This document shows positions 1 to 6,343 of a DNA stretch of 25,049 nucleotides, one piece after another. Position numbers and translations under genes: made by a program. Numbering within the stretch: position 1 is the first letter of the stretch; every line of letters starts with the position of its first letter. This stretch comes from JAVKSL01 sp039583695 (GTDB lineage: Bacteria; Actinomycetota; Acidimicrobiia; Acidimicrobiales; JAJPHD01), in contig JAVKSL010000042.1 of NCBI GenBank assembly GCA_039583695.1, positions 1 to 25,049 on the forward strand, in the 5' to 3' direction. A model generated the notes under the pieces. The model worked only from the letters and a program-made list of their open reading frames with translations, did no database searches and was not told the DNA's origin.

Positions 1-487
1 ACCACGCAGGAATACCCACTCCCAGCACCGAGATATCCGGCAATGCCACCCCACCGACGCCCCCCGACACCACCCCACCGGCGCCCCCCGACACCACCCC
101 ACCGGCGCCCCCCGACACCACCCCACCGGCGCCCCCCGACACCACCCCTCCGGCGCCCGACCCGGCGGCTGCAGCGACCGCCCCGCCCACCAGGGCGGCG
201 GTGAGTCTGGCTTCGGCGTACTCCTTCTCTGCGTCGTGCAGGAATCCAGCGTGAGCCACCAGGGGGTGCGGCGCCAGAGCCACTTGCGCCCGGCGCAGCT
301 CCACCTCCGCCCACTTGATCAGCTCCTCGTACACAGCCGGCTGGTGGCGGTGGATGGCCCGGATCGCCCGGCTGCAAGCCTGGATGGTCGACCGGCAGGC
401 GACCAGGCTCTCCTCACGAGCCTTGGAGACCAGCGCAAGCTCGGCTTGGACCTGCTCCCCGATCGTCGCCAGCTGCTGGGCACGCAA
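1..487 (-). CDS. Hypothetical helical protein with Gly/Val-rich octapeptide repeats (partial, runs off left edge)
   Basis: The reading frame is open from a TTG at 485-487 to the window edge with no stop. A GAGGG sequence about 10 nt upstream of the TTG, just past the sepX stop, could be its ribosome binding site; an in-frame TGA lies a little further upstream, so the start must be near here. The first ~80 residues are Gln/Glu/Ala/Arg-rich and look helical (for example QLRAQQLATIGEQVQAEL and YEELIKWAEVELRRAQ). A Gly/Ala-rich hydrophobic stretch follows, then four copies of GGVVSGGA encoded by the 24-bp repeat, then ALPDISVLGVGIPAW. The helical part is vaguely LemA-like, but I could not match the LemA motifs, so I give no function. 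Its position directly behind sepX suggests the same transcript. The reading frame is convincing; the start codon is less so. Confidence 0.6.
   Translation of the reverse strand, partial: MRAQQLATIGEQVQAELALVSKAREESLVACRSTIQACSRAIRAIHRHQPAVYEELIKWAEVELRRAQVALAPHPLVAHAGFLHDAEKEYAEARLTAALVGGAVAAAAGSGAGGVVSGGAGGVVSGGAGGVVSGGAGGVVSGGVGGVALPDISVLGVGIPAW
58..153. repeat. 24-bp direct tandem repeat, 4 copies
   Basis: Four consecutive 24-bp units at 58-81, 82-105, 106-129 and 130-153 are nearly identical. Units 2 and 3 match exactly, and unit 4 has one A-to-T change. On the minus strand the array is in frame with the partial CDS and encodes the octapeptide GGVVSGGA. The unit length is a multiple of three, so copy-number change would keep the frame. 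Confidence 0.9.
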
Positions 488-500
488 CTGGGCAGTGCCC

Positions 501-1085
501 TCAGTTGGCGGAACGGCGCAAGATCAGGCTCGGCTCGACCTGGCGAGGGAGGAACGCCAGCTTCATCTCCCGCTCCGCCTCGATGCTGCGCAGTCGCGCC
601 AGCAGGACCACGTACACAAAGAGCAGGACCGCACACACTACAGTGCCGGCCCACACCATCCGAAACGACGGGACCAGCCCAAGCAGGAAGGTCAGGGCCA
701 CCGAAACCATAAGGGTCACCAGAACCTGCCGGCGCCGTTGGAGCTGACGGGACCGGGCGCCACCCCCGGGGCGACCTCGCCTGGAAGCGCCACCCACCGG
801 ACCCCGGCCCACCGAACGGCCCGCGCCAACGTCCCGTCGCAGAGGAGTCACCACCCCCATGGTCTGGCCAGTCGTGCCCAGGCCCGTCACCTGAGGTGGT
901 CTCCGGCCCCCGCGGTGCGCGGGGAGGATGGTCGAGGGAGCGGTCCTGCCGATCACGTTGATCTGGCGGCGGAAGCTCCTCACGGAGTCGCTTCCACCCC
1001 GCCGGGCCATCCGACCTTTGAGCAGAGCGGGGGTCAGCACCACGATCCACATCACGATGAGCAAAGCAAGGACCACGACAGTCAA
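501..1085 (-). CDS. sepX: SepX/GlpR-like divisome membrane protein
   Basis: About 194 residues from a TTG at 1083-1085, preceded by a purine-rich GAGGAAAG. The start is uncertain because the frame stays open further upstream. An N-terminal membrane helix (LTVVVLALLIVMWIVV) is followed by a basic segment with SDSVRSFRRQINVIGR. A long Arg/Gly-rich cytoplasmic stretch leads to two more hydrophobic segments near residues 125-165 and a charged tail. This matches the actinobacterial family called SepX in Streptomyces and GlpR in corynebacteria, a membrane partner of the division machinery and of the gephyrin-like protein Glp. Having moaC immediately upstream supports the call, since that family usually sits in a molybdopterin gene neighbourhood. 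Assignment is from the N-terminal motif, topology and synteny. Confidence 0.75.
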   Translation of the reverse strand: MTVVVLALLIVMWIVVLTPALLKGRMARRGGSDSVRSFRRQINVIGRTAPSTILPAHRGGRRPPQVTGLGTTGQTMGVVTPLRRDVGAGRSVGRGPVGGASRRGRPGGGARSRQLQRRRQVLVTLMVSVALTFLLGLVPSFRMVWAGTVVCAVLLFVYVVLLARLRSIEAEREMKLAFLPRQVEPSLILRRSAN

Positions 1086-1252
1086 CTTTCCTCGACCTAC
1101 CTTCTCTCTCGTGAACCCTATCAAAGGGCTCGTTCCGAGCGGTGGATGGTCGCGTTGACCAACGCAAACCAACGCCAGACAACCGCTGGCACTGTCTAAC
1201 ACAGACCGTGCGCGCCCGCCAGCCAATGGTGTTCTACCTGGACAAATCGGCC

Positions 1253-1759
1253 CTACCTGTCGAAATCGGCCCCATTGCCCGCACCCTGGCGCTGCCAGGT
1301 TCCCGACCGCCCGCCCGACTTCTCCCACAGGGCAAGCTCCCCGATCATCATCGAGCGGTCGGTCGACTTGCACATGTCGTAGATGGTGAGCGCGGCCACC
1401 GAGCAGGCGGTAAGCGCCTCCATCTCGACCCCGGTGCGGTCCACCGTCTCGGCCTGGGCCTCCACCCAGACGCAGTCGTCACCGATGGTGAAGTTGACAT
1501 ACACCGACCCGAGCAGCAACGGGTGGCAGAGCGGGATCAGCTCTGCTGTCCGCTTGGCCGCCTGGATGCCGGCCACCCTAGCCACACCGAGCACGTCCCC
1601 TTTGGTGACTGCGTTTGTGGCCACCAACCCAGTCGTCTCCGGAGTCATGCTCACCTTGCATCGGGCCAGAGCGCGCCGGTGGCTGGGGTCCTTTGGAGTT
1701 ACGTCGACCATCCGAGCACGGCCCAGCGGGTCGATATGGGTGAAGCCCCGGTCAGACAT
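1253..1759 (-). CDS. moaC: Cyclic pyranopterin monophosphate synthase MoaC
   Basis: The 168-residue protein converts the MoaA product (a cyclic GTP intermediate) to cyclic pyranopterin monophosphate in molybdenum cofactor synthesis. Family motifs are clear: RARMVDVTPK near the N-terminus, TKGDVLGVARVAGIQAAKRT, ELIPLCHPL, RTGVEMEALTACSVAALTIYDMCK and LWEKSGG. The length is normal for MoaC. The ATG at 1759 places the sequence before THIDPLGRARM as expected. There is no good Shine-Dalgarno; instead TAGACT lies 7 nt upstream, suggesting a leaderless transcript. It is divergent from amt and 167 bp upstream of sepX on the same strand. No other Mo-cofactor gene is visible in the window. Confidence 0.96.
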   Translation of the reverse strand: MSDRGFTHIDPLGRARMVDVTPKDPSHRRALARCKVSMTPETTGLVATNAVTKGDVLGVARVAGIQAAKRTAELIPLCHPLLLGSVYVNFTIGDDCVWVEAQAETVDRTGVEMEALTACSVAALTIYDMCKSTDRSMMIGELALWEKSGGRSGTWQRQGAGNGADFDR

Positions 1760-1766
1760 TCCACTG

Positions 1767-1772
1767 AGTCTA
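1767..1772 (-). promoter_or_regulatory. Candidate -10 element of a leaderless moaC promoter
   Basis: TAGACT on the minus strand is separated by exactly 7 nt from the moaC ATG, so transcription would begin at or next to the start codon. This is the TANNNT arrangement known for leaderless actinobacterial genes. No convincing -35 box is visible, and moaC has no Shine-Dalgarno. Confidence 0.45.
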
Positions 1773-1875
1773 GCCCTGCTCAGGCAGCGAAGCTCGGCCG
1801 TGGCCTGCCGATTTGTTCACGCGATCGCAACTCGGCCATGCTTGCGCCCACCATGACAGAACCTGGCCCCTACAG

Positions 1876-3126
1876 GTGAGCGCCGGCGACACCGCGTGGG
1901 TGCTCGGCTCGGCGGGTCTGGTCCTGTTCATGACCCCTGGACTGGCCCTGTTCTACGGGGGCATGGTCCGCGCGCAGCACGTGCTGGCGATAATCATGCA
2001 GTGCTTCATCTGCATGGGGATCGTGAGCGTCGCCTGGGTGGTGGTTGGCTTCAGCCTGGCATTCGGCCACGACGCGGGCGGCGGGCTCATCGGCAACCTC
2101 GGCCTGGTCGGACTGCGCCACCTCAGCCAGGGAGTTCCGGGCATGCACCTGGACATCCCGCCGCTCGCCTTCGTGGCCTTCCAGATGATGTTCGCCATCA
2201 TCACCCCGGCGTTGATCGCCGGAGGCACCGCGGATCGGCTCCGCTTCCCTGGGTTCTTCGTGTTCATCGTGATCTGGCTCCTCGTCGTCTACTGCCCGAT
2301 CGCGCACTGGAGCTTCAGCCCCTCCGGGTGGCTGGCGCACGGGGGCTCGCTCGACTTCGCTGGCGGTACGGTGGTCGAGATCAACTCGGGCTTCTCCGCC
2401 CTGGCCGCAGTCATCGTGGTCGGCCGGCGAAAGGGCTGGCCCCACGACGCGATGGCGCCGCACTCCCTGCCCCTCACCCTCCTCGGCGCAGGCATCTTGT
2501 GGTTCGGCTGGTTTGGCTTCAACGCTGGCTCCGCGCTCGCGGCCAACAGCGTCGCCGCTCAGGCCCTGGTAAACACCCAGCTCGCTGCGGCCACCGGCCT
2601 GCTCGGCTGGCTGATTGCCGAACGGCTGAAGGGAGGGCGGGCCACCACTCTCGGTGCCGCCTCAGGCGCGGTGGCTGGGATGGTGGCGATCACCCCCGCG
2701 GCGGGCTACGTGGGCTCGATGCCGGCACTGGCCATCGGCTTCGCCGCCGGGGTCATCTGCCTGCTGGCAGTGCAGCTGAAGCTGCGTTTGTCCTACGACG
2801 ACTCGCTCGACGTGTTCGCGATACACGGCATGGGCGGGGTGATCGGAATGCTCCTGCTCGGGGTGTTCGCCACCAGAAGCATCGACCCGGCGGGGGCCAA
2901 CGGCCTGGCGTCGGGAGGCGGGTGGGCGCTCCTGGGACACGAGGCCCTGTCGGTGGTGAGCTGCGCGGCTTATGCGTTCTGCGCCACATGGGTGGTGGCC
3001 AAGGTCGTCAACCGCCTGGTCGGGCTCCGGGTGAGCGACGCGGACGAGATCGAGGGCCTGGATACCACCCAGCACTCCGAGCGTGCCTACAGCGGTCTGG
3101 GCTCGGCGCAGCTGGGCTCGAAGTAG
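1876..3126 (+). CDS. amt: Ammonium transporter (Amt/Mep/Rh family)
   Basis: About 416 residues forming the usual eleven membrane helices of an ammonium channel. The GTG start at 1876 gives the typical short N-terminus before GDTAWVLGSAGLVLFMTPGLALFYGG; an in-frame TTG at 1813 would add 21 non-family residues. Family signatures include LALFYGGMVR, DFAGGTVVEINSG, LGAGILWFGWFGFNAGSAL and DVFAIHGMGGVIGMLLLG. The second pore histidine (His317) is present, but the first twin-His position, residue 168, is Glu instead of His. The gene is followed 13 bp later by glnK, the PII protein that blocks the channel when nitrogen is plentiful, so the pair forms the classic amtB-glnK unit. The C-terminal cytoplasmic tail is present (LRVSDADEIEGLD). 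Confidence 0.96.
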   Translation: MSAGDTAWVLGSAGLVLFMTPGLALFYGGMVRAQHVLAIIMQCFICMGIVSVAWVVVGFSLAFGHDAGGGLIGNLGLVGLRHLSQGVPGMHLDIPPLAFVAFQMMFAIITPALIAGGTADRLRFPGFFVFIVIWLLVVYCPIAHWSFSPSGWLAHGGSLDFAGGTVVEINSGFSALAAVIVVGRRKGWPHDAMAPHSLPLTLLGAGILWFGWFGFNAGSALAANSVAAQALVNTQLAAATGLLGWLIAERLKGGRATTLGAASGAVAGMVAITPAAGYVGSMPALAIGFAAGVICLLAVQLKLRLSYDDSLDVFAIHGMGGVIGMLLLGVFATRSIDPAGANGLASGGGWALLGHEALSVVSCAAYAFCATWVVAKVVNRLVGLRVSDADEIEGLDTTQHSERAYSGLGSAQLGSK

Positions 3127-3139
3127 GCTCGCAAAGGCC

Positions 3140-3478
3140 ATGAAGCTCGTCACCGCCATCATCAAGCCGTTCCGCTTCGACGACGTAAAAGAGGCGCTCC
3201 GCCAGGCCGGAGCGGTCGGCCTCACCGTCTCGGAGGTGCAGGGATTCGGGCGCCAGCGGGGCCACACCGAGGTCTACCGCGGCGCTGAGTACACAGTCGA
3301 CCTGGTGCCCAAGCTGCGGATCGAGGTGCTGGTCGCCGACGAGAATGCTGACGCCCTTGTCGGCGCGGTGATCGGGGCTGGCCACACCGGCAAGATCGGC
3401 GACGGCAAGGTCTGGGTCACCCACCTCGAGGAGGTCATCCGCATCCGGACCGGGGAGCGGGGGGTGGAGGCGCTCTGA
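3140..3478 (+). CDS. glnK: Nitrogen regulatory protein PII (GlnK)
   Basis: 112 residues, the standard PII length, when started at the ATG at 3140 (MKLVTAIIKPF). An upstream in-frame start at 3083 lies inside amt and would add non-family sequence. The T-loop has RGAEYTVDLVPK, with Tyr51, the residue uridylylated by GlnD in enterobacteria and adenylylated in actinobacteria. The C-terminal signature TGKIGDGKVWV is intact. GlnK senses ATP/ADP and 2-oxoglutarate and binds the cytoplasmic face of the Amt trimer through its T-loop. The short gap to amt indicates co-transcription. No glnD follows; a peptidase gene starts 5 bp downstream. Confidence 0.97.
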   Translation: MKLVTAIIKPFRFDDVKEALRQAGAVGLTVSEVQGFGRQRGHTEVYRGAEYTVDLVPKLRIEVLVADENADALVGAVIGAGHTGKIGDGKVWVTHLEEVIRIRTGERGVEAL

Positions 3479-3483
3479 GGGGA

Positions 3484-5559
3484 GTGGGCACGGGTGTGGG
3501 GGGCCAACAGAGCCAATTTCTGAAAGATTGCCCAGAGCGCCGGAACGTCGTGCCCTTTGGATCGTGGCGCTCGCCGATCAGCGCCGAGATGGTCAGCGCT
3601 GGCGGGGTGCGCCTGGATGCCCCCCAAGCCGACGGGGACGACCGCTACTGGCTGGAGGGCCGGCCGGCCGAGCAGGGGCGGGTTGTCCTGGTGCGCCGCT
3701 CCGGGGGGGTCGTGTCCGACGTGACTCCCCCGCTCTTCTCGGTGCGCACCCGGGCGCACGAGTACGGGGGCGGGGCGTACCTGGCGTGCGGTGGGACGGT
3801 CTGGTTCTCCAACTTTGCGGACCAGCGGTGCTGGAAGGTGGTGCCTGGGAGCGATCCGCTGGCTCTGAGCGCGCCCGCCGGCCCGGGAGTTGCCTCGGTG
3901 CGCTACGCGGACGCTCGGCTGAGCCCCGATGGGCACTGGTTGGTGTGCGTGCGCGAGACGCATCTGGGGCCGAGCTCCGCGGAGGTGGTGAACGAGCTGG
4001 TGGCGCTGCGGGCGGACGGGGGGGATCAGGCGCCAGAGGAGGTGGTCCTGGAGACCGGGAGGGACTTTTACTCCTCTCCTCGCATCAGTGGGACTCGGAT
4101 TGCGTGGACCTGTTGGGACCACCCGCTCATGCCCTGGGACGGGACGGAGCTGTGGGTCGCCTCCCTGGAGGATGGCAGTGACGGACCGTGTCTCGCGGGC
4201 GCCCGACGGGTGGCAGGCGGTCCAGCCGAGTCGATCCTCCAGCCGGAGTGGGGACCGGATGGAGGGCTGTGGTACGTCTCCGACGCGGCCGGCGGCTGGT
4301 GGAACCTGTGGCGCCACGACCTCGTTAGCGAGGAGTCCCGCGCCGTGACCTCGACGGCTGGGGAGTGGGGCAGACCACAGTGGGTCTTTGGGCGCTCGAC
4401 GTACGCATTCGTGGCCGGGGGGGCCCTTGTCGGGATTTGGAGTGCCGGCGGGGTGGACCACCTGGGAGTGGTTGACACAGCCTCGGGCAGGGTCACAGAG
4501 CTCGACGTGGGCTACACCGCGATGTCGCACGTGAGCGCCGCTGGCGATGGCGTGGTGCTGATCGGGGCTTCGGCAACTCAGGTTCCGGCCGTGGTGGAGG
4601 TATCGCTGGGCGGGGGCGGCCCGGTGGTGCTCGCCTCGAGCGTGGGGCTGGACCCGGGCGGGCTCAATCCGGGCGTGGGGCTGGACCCGGGCGTGGGGCT
4701 GGACCCGGGCGGGGTGGACCCGGGCGGGCTGGATCCGGGCTCGATCGCCAAGCCGGAGGCAATCGAGTTCCCCACCTCTGACGGGCCAGGCATGGAGAAG
4801 CGCAACGCCCACGCCCTTTACTACCCGCCCACCAGTGCCGGCTCCTGCGGGCCGCCCGGCGAGCGACCCCCGCTGGTGGTCATGAGCCACGGCGGGCCGA
4901 CCAGCGCCACCAGCTCGGCGCTCAATCTCAGCGTGCAGTACTGGACCAGCCGGGGCATTGCCGTCGTGGACGTGAACTACGGCGGCAGCACCGGCTACGG
5001 GCGGGCTTATCGGGCGCGCCTAGCCGGCGCCTGGGGGATAGTTGACGTCGACGACTGCGTCAACGCAGCCCGTTACCTGGTCGATCGGGGCGATGTCGAT
5101 AGGGGCCGCCTCGCCATCAGGGGCGCCAGCGCGGGCGGCTTCACGACGCTGTGCGCGCTTACCTTCCGGGACAACTTTGCAGTCGGGGCCAGCTATTACG
5201 GGGTGGCGGACGCCGCGGCGCTGGCCCAGGGCACCCACAAGTTCGAGGCGCACTACATGGAAAGCCTGATCGGCCCGTGGCCGGAGGCGGCGGAGGCCTA
5301 CCGGGAGCGATCCCCGTTGTTCCACGGCGACGGCTTGCGCTGCCCGGTGATCTTGTTCCAGGGAAGTGACGACCCCGTGGTTCCGCGTGGGCAAGCCGAG
5401 TCAATGGTGGCTGCGCTGGCCGCGCGGGGCATCCGCCACGCGTATCTGTGCTTCGAGGGCGAGGCCCACGGGTTCCGCCGGGCCGAGACCCTGCGCCGGT
5501 GCCTGGTCGCCGAGCTGGGCTTCTACGGAGAGATCCTGGGCTTCGAGCCGGTGCCGTAG
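3484..5559 (+). CDS. S9 family (prolyl oligopeptidase-type) serine peptidase
   Basis: 691 residues from a GTG at 3484, 5 bp after the glnK stop. A GTG at 3550 would fit the family N-terminus (PFGSWRSPISAEMVSAGG) equally well. Residues ~25-385 look like the beta-propeller that gates substrate access. Residues ~430-690 are an alpha/beta hydrolase with Ser549 in GASAGG, Asp630 in GSDDPVVP and His662 in GEAHGF, a complete catalytic triad. There is no signal peptide, so it is probably a cytoplasmic aminopeptidase or oligopeptidase of the S9C type. Between propeller and hydrolase lies a Gly-Leu-Asp-Pro-Gly repeat (residues 387-419) that is not a normal part of the family. Its 3' end overlaps the convergent phosphatase gene by 37 bp. 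Confidence 0.9.
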   Translation: MGTGVGGQQSQFLKDCPERRNVVPFGSWRSPISAEMVSAGGVRLDAPQADGDDRYWLEGRPAEQGRVVLVRRSGGVVSDVTPPLFSVRTRAHEYGGGAYLACGGTVWFSNFADQRCWKVVPGSDPLALSAPAGPGVASVRYADARLSPDGHWLVCVRETHLGPSSAEVVNELVALRADGGDQAPEEVVLETGRDFYSSPRISGTRIAWTCWDHPLMPWDGTELWVASLEDGSDGPCLAGARRVAGGPAESILQPEWGPDGGLWYVSDAAGGWWNLWRHDLVSEESRAVTSTAGEWGRPQWVFGRSTYAFVAGGALVGIWSAGGVDHLGVVDTASGRVTELDVGYTAMSHVSAAGDGVVLIGASATQVPAVVEVSLGGGGPVVLASSVGLDPGGLNPGVGLDPGVGLDPGGVDPGGLDPGSIAKPEAIEFPTSDGPGMEKRNAHALYYPPTSAGSCGPPGERPPLVVMSHGGPTSATSSALNLSVQYWTSRGIAVVDVNYGGSTGYGRAYRARLAGAWGIVDVDDCVNAARYLVDRGDVDRGRLAIRGASAGGFTTLCALTFRDNFAVGASYYGVADAAALAQGTHKFEAHYMESLIGPWPEAAEAYRERSPLFHGDGLRCPVILFQGSDDPVVPRGQAESMVAALAARGIRHAYLCFEGEAHGFRRAETLRRCLVAELGFYGEILGFEPVP
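4642..4740 (+). repeat. In-frame GLDPG-type tandem repeat inside the S9 peptidase gene
   Basis: The segment is built from 18-bp (VGLDPG) and 15-bp (GLDPG, GVDPG, GLNPG) units, six units in all and 33 residues long. It lies at the junction between the propeller and the hydrolase domain. The near-identical nucleotide units suggest recent slippage expansion. Confidence 0.85.
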
Positions 5560-6173
5560 AGACGGTCCGTGATGCGTCCGCCGTCGCCGCGCAGGTCGGC
5601 GACCCCCGGCCACGACACCTGCCAGATCGCCCCGTTGTCCACGTCCGACCAACCCATTCCCACCAGATCTCCACCATCCGCCCAGCGACGAGCCATCCTC
5701 ACGAACCCGCCGTGAGTGACGACCACGATGGTTCCCGGAGCGTGCAGGTGGTAAAGATCCTCGATCATCTCCCGCACCCTCTCGGAGAGCTCCCGGAGCG
5801 TCTCACCACCAGCGGGCGCCTTTCCGGCGTCGACGACCAGCCCGTCGACGATCCCCAAGGTTCTCGATGCCGCCTCCCCAACCGGCTGGCCTTCGGCTGC
5901 ACCCATGTTGCGCTCCCGAAGTCGTGGATCGCTCACCAGGCGGACCTGGAGCCTTCGGGCGATGACCTGCGCCGTCTCCCGAGCCCTCGCCAGGTCGCTG
6001 GCCACCACCAAGCCTACGCCAGCACCGACCAAACTGGACGCAACCTGCTCGGACTGCTCCCGACCCCGGGCGGTGAGGCCTGGAACGTCTGCGTGTCCCT
6101 GGGCAAGGTGGAGCTTATTGAAGACGCTCTCTCCGTGGCGGAGGAAGATCGTGGTCAGCATACCTGAACCCAT
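5523..6173 (-). CDS. Histidine phosphatase / phosphoglycerate-mutase-family protein
   Basis: 216 residues from the ATG at 6173. A second ATG at 6159-6161 (MLTTIFLRHGES) is the alternative, but TAGCTT sits 7 nt before the first, favouring it. The catalytic phosphohistidine motif is LRHGES, followed by the LTARGREQSEQV helix, SDLARARETAQVIA, the acidic RLRERNMGAAEGQ segment and the second catalytic His in VVVTHGGFVR. This is the small cofactor-dependent phosphatase type, close in length to GpgP/CobC-like enzymes, so it acts on a phosphorylated metabolite that cannot be named from sequence. The gene is convergent with the S9 peptidase (37-bp overlap) and divergent from the ligase operon at 6344. 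Confidence 0.9.
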   Translation of the reverse strand: MGSGMLTTIFLRHGESVFNKLHLAQGHADVPGLTARGREQSEQVASSLVGAGVGLVVASDLARARETAQVIARRLQVRLVSDPRLRERNMGAAEGQPVGEAASRTLGIVDGLVVDAGKAPAGGETLRELSERVREMIEDLYHLHAPGTIVVVTHGGFVRMARRWADGGDLVGMGWSDVDNGAIWQVSWPGVADLRGDGGRITDRLYGTGSKPRISP

Positions 6174-6180
6174 AGCGTCC

Positions 6181-6186
6181 AAGCTA
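6181..6186 (-). promoter_or_regulatory. Candidate -10 element, leaderless promoter of the histidine phosphatase gene
   Basis: TAGCTT on the minus strand is followed by 7 nt and then the ATG at 6173, the same geometry as at moaC. No clear -35 is seen. The signal also decides between the two possible start codons. Confidence 0.45.
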
Positions 6187-6343
6187 GGCTGGTTCGCTGT
6201 GCAATACCTGTGAGGGTTCGCGGGCCAGGTGCGGGCCCGGGGCGGCCGGGGGACCCGATCAGGGCCGGGGGTCCACAAATTCTAATTCACAGAAGGATCA
6301 CAGGTTCCTGCCAGCTATATCCCAGTACCGAAGGGAACACTGC
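6187..6343. other. Divergent intergenic region upstream of the five-gene operon
   Basis: The left half (about 6218-6272) is very GC-rich, with a GGACCC/GGGTCC pair that could form a hairpin. The right half turns AT-richer (ACAAATTCTAATTCACAG near 6275-6292, and GCTATATCCC near 6315), the likeliest place for the operon promoter, although no -35/-10 pair stands out. AAGGGAA at about 6331-6337 is a good ribosome binding site for the ATG at 6344. Confidence 0.35.

Noticed and set aside
58..153. Possible CRISPR array
   Set aside because: Units are contiguous with no spacers and keep an open reading frame; it is a coding tandem repeat.
319..1182. 287-codon minus-strand frame that overlaps sepX in another frame
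   Set aside because: Composition (Arg/Pro/Gly-rich, no helices) is that of an out-of-frame reading; the sepX frame has three hydrophobic segments and family motifs.
236..1199. Plus-strand frames over sepX and the partial left-edge gene
   Set aside because: The minus strand gives membrane helices and a recognisable SepX/GlpR-like N-terminus; the plus-strand products lack any motif.
1816..1831. GlnR-like half-site TTCAC-N6-GCAAC upstream of amt
   Set aside because: Two mismatches to the GTNAC-N6-GAAAC consensus and no second half-site; too weak to annotate, though nitrogen control of amt-glnK is expected.
3274..4890. 538-codon minus-strand open frame opposite the S9 peptidase and glnK
   Set aside because: Pro/Arg/His-rich translation without motifs, with in-register repeats that are just the complement of the GLDPG array; both plus-strand genes have complete catalytic or family motifs.
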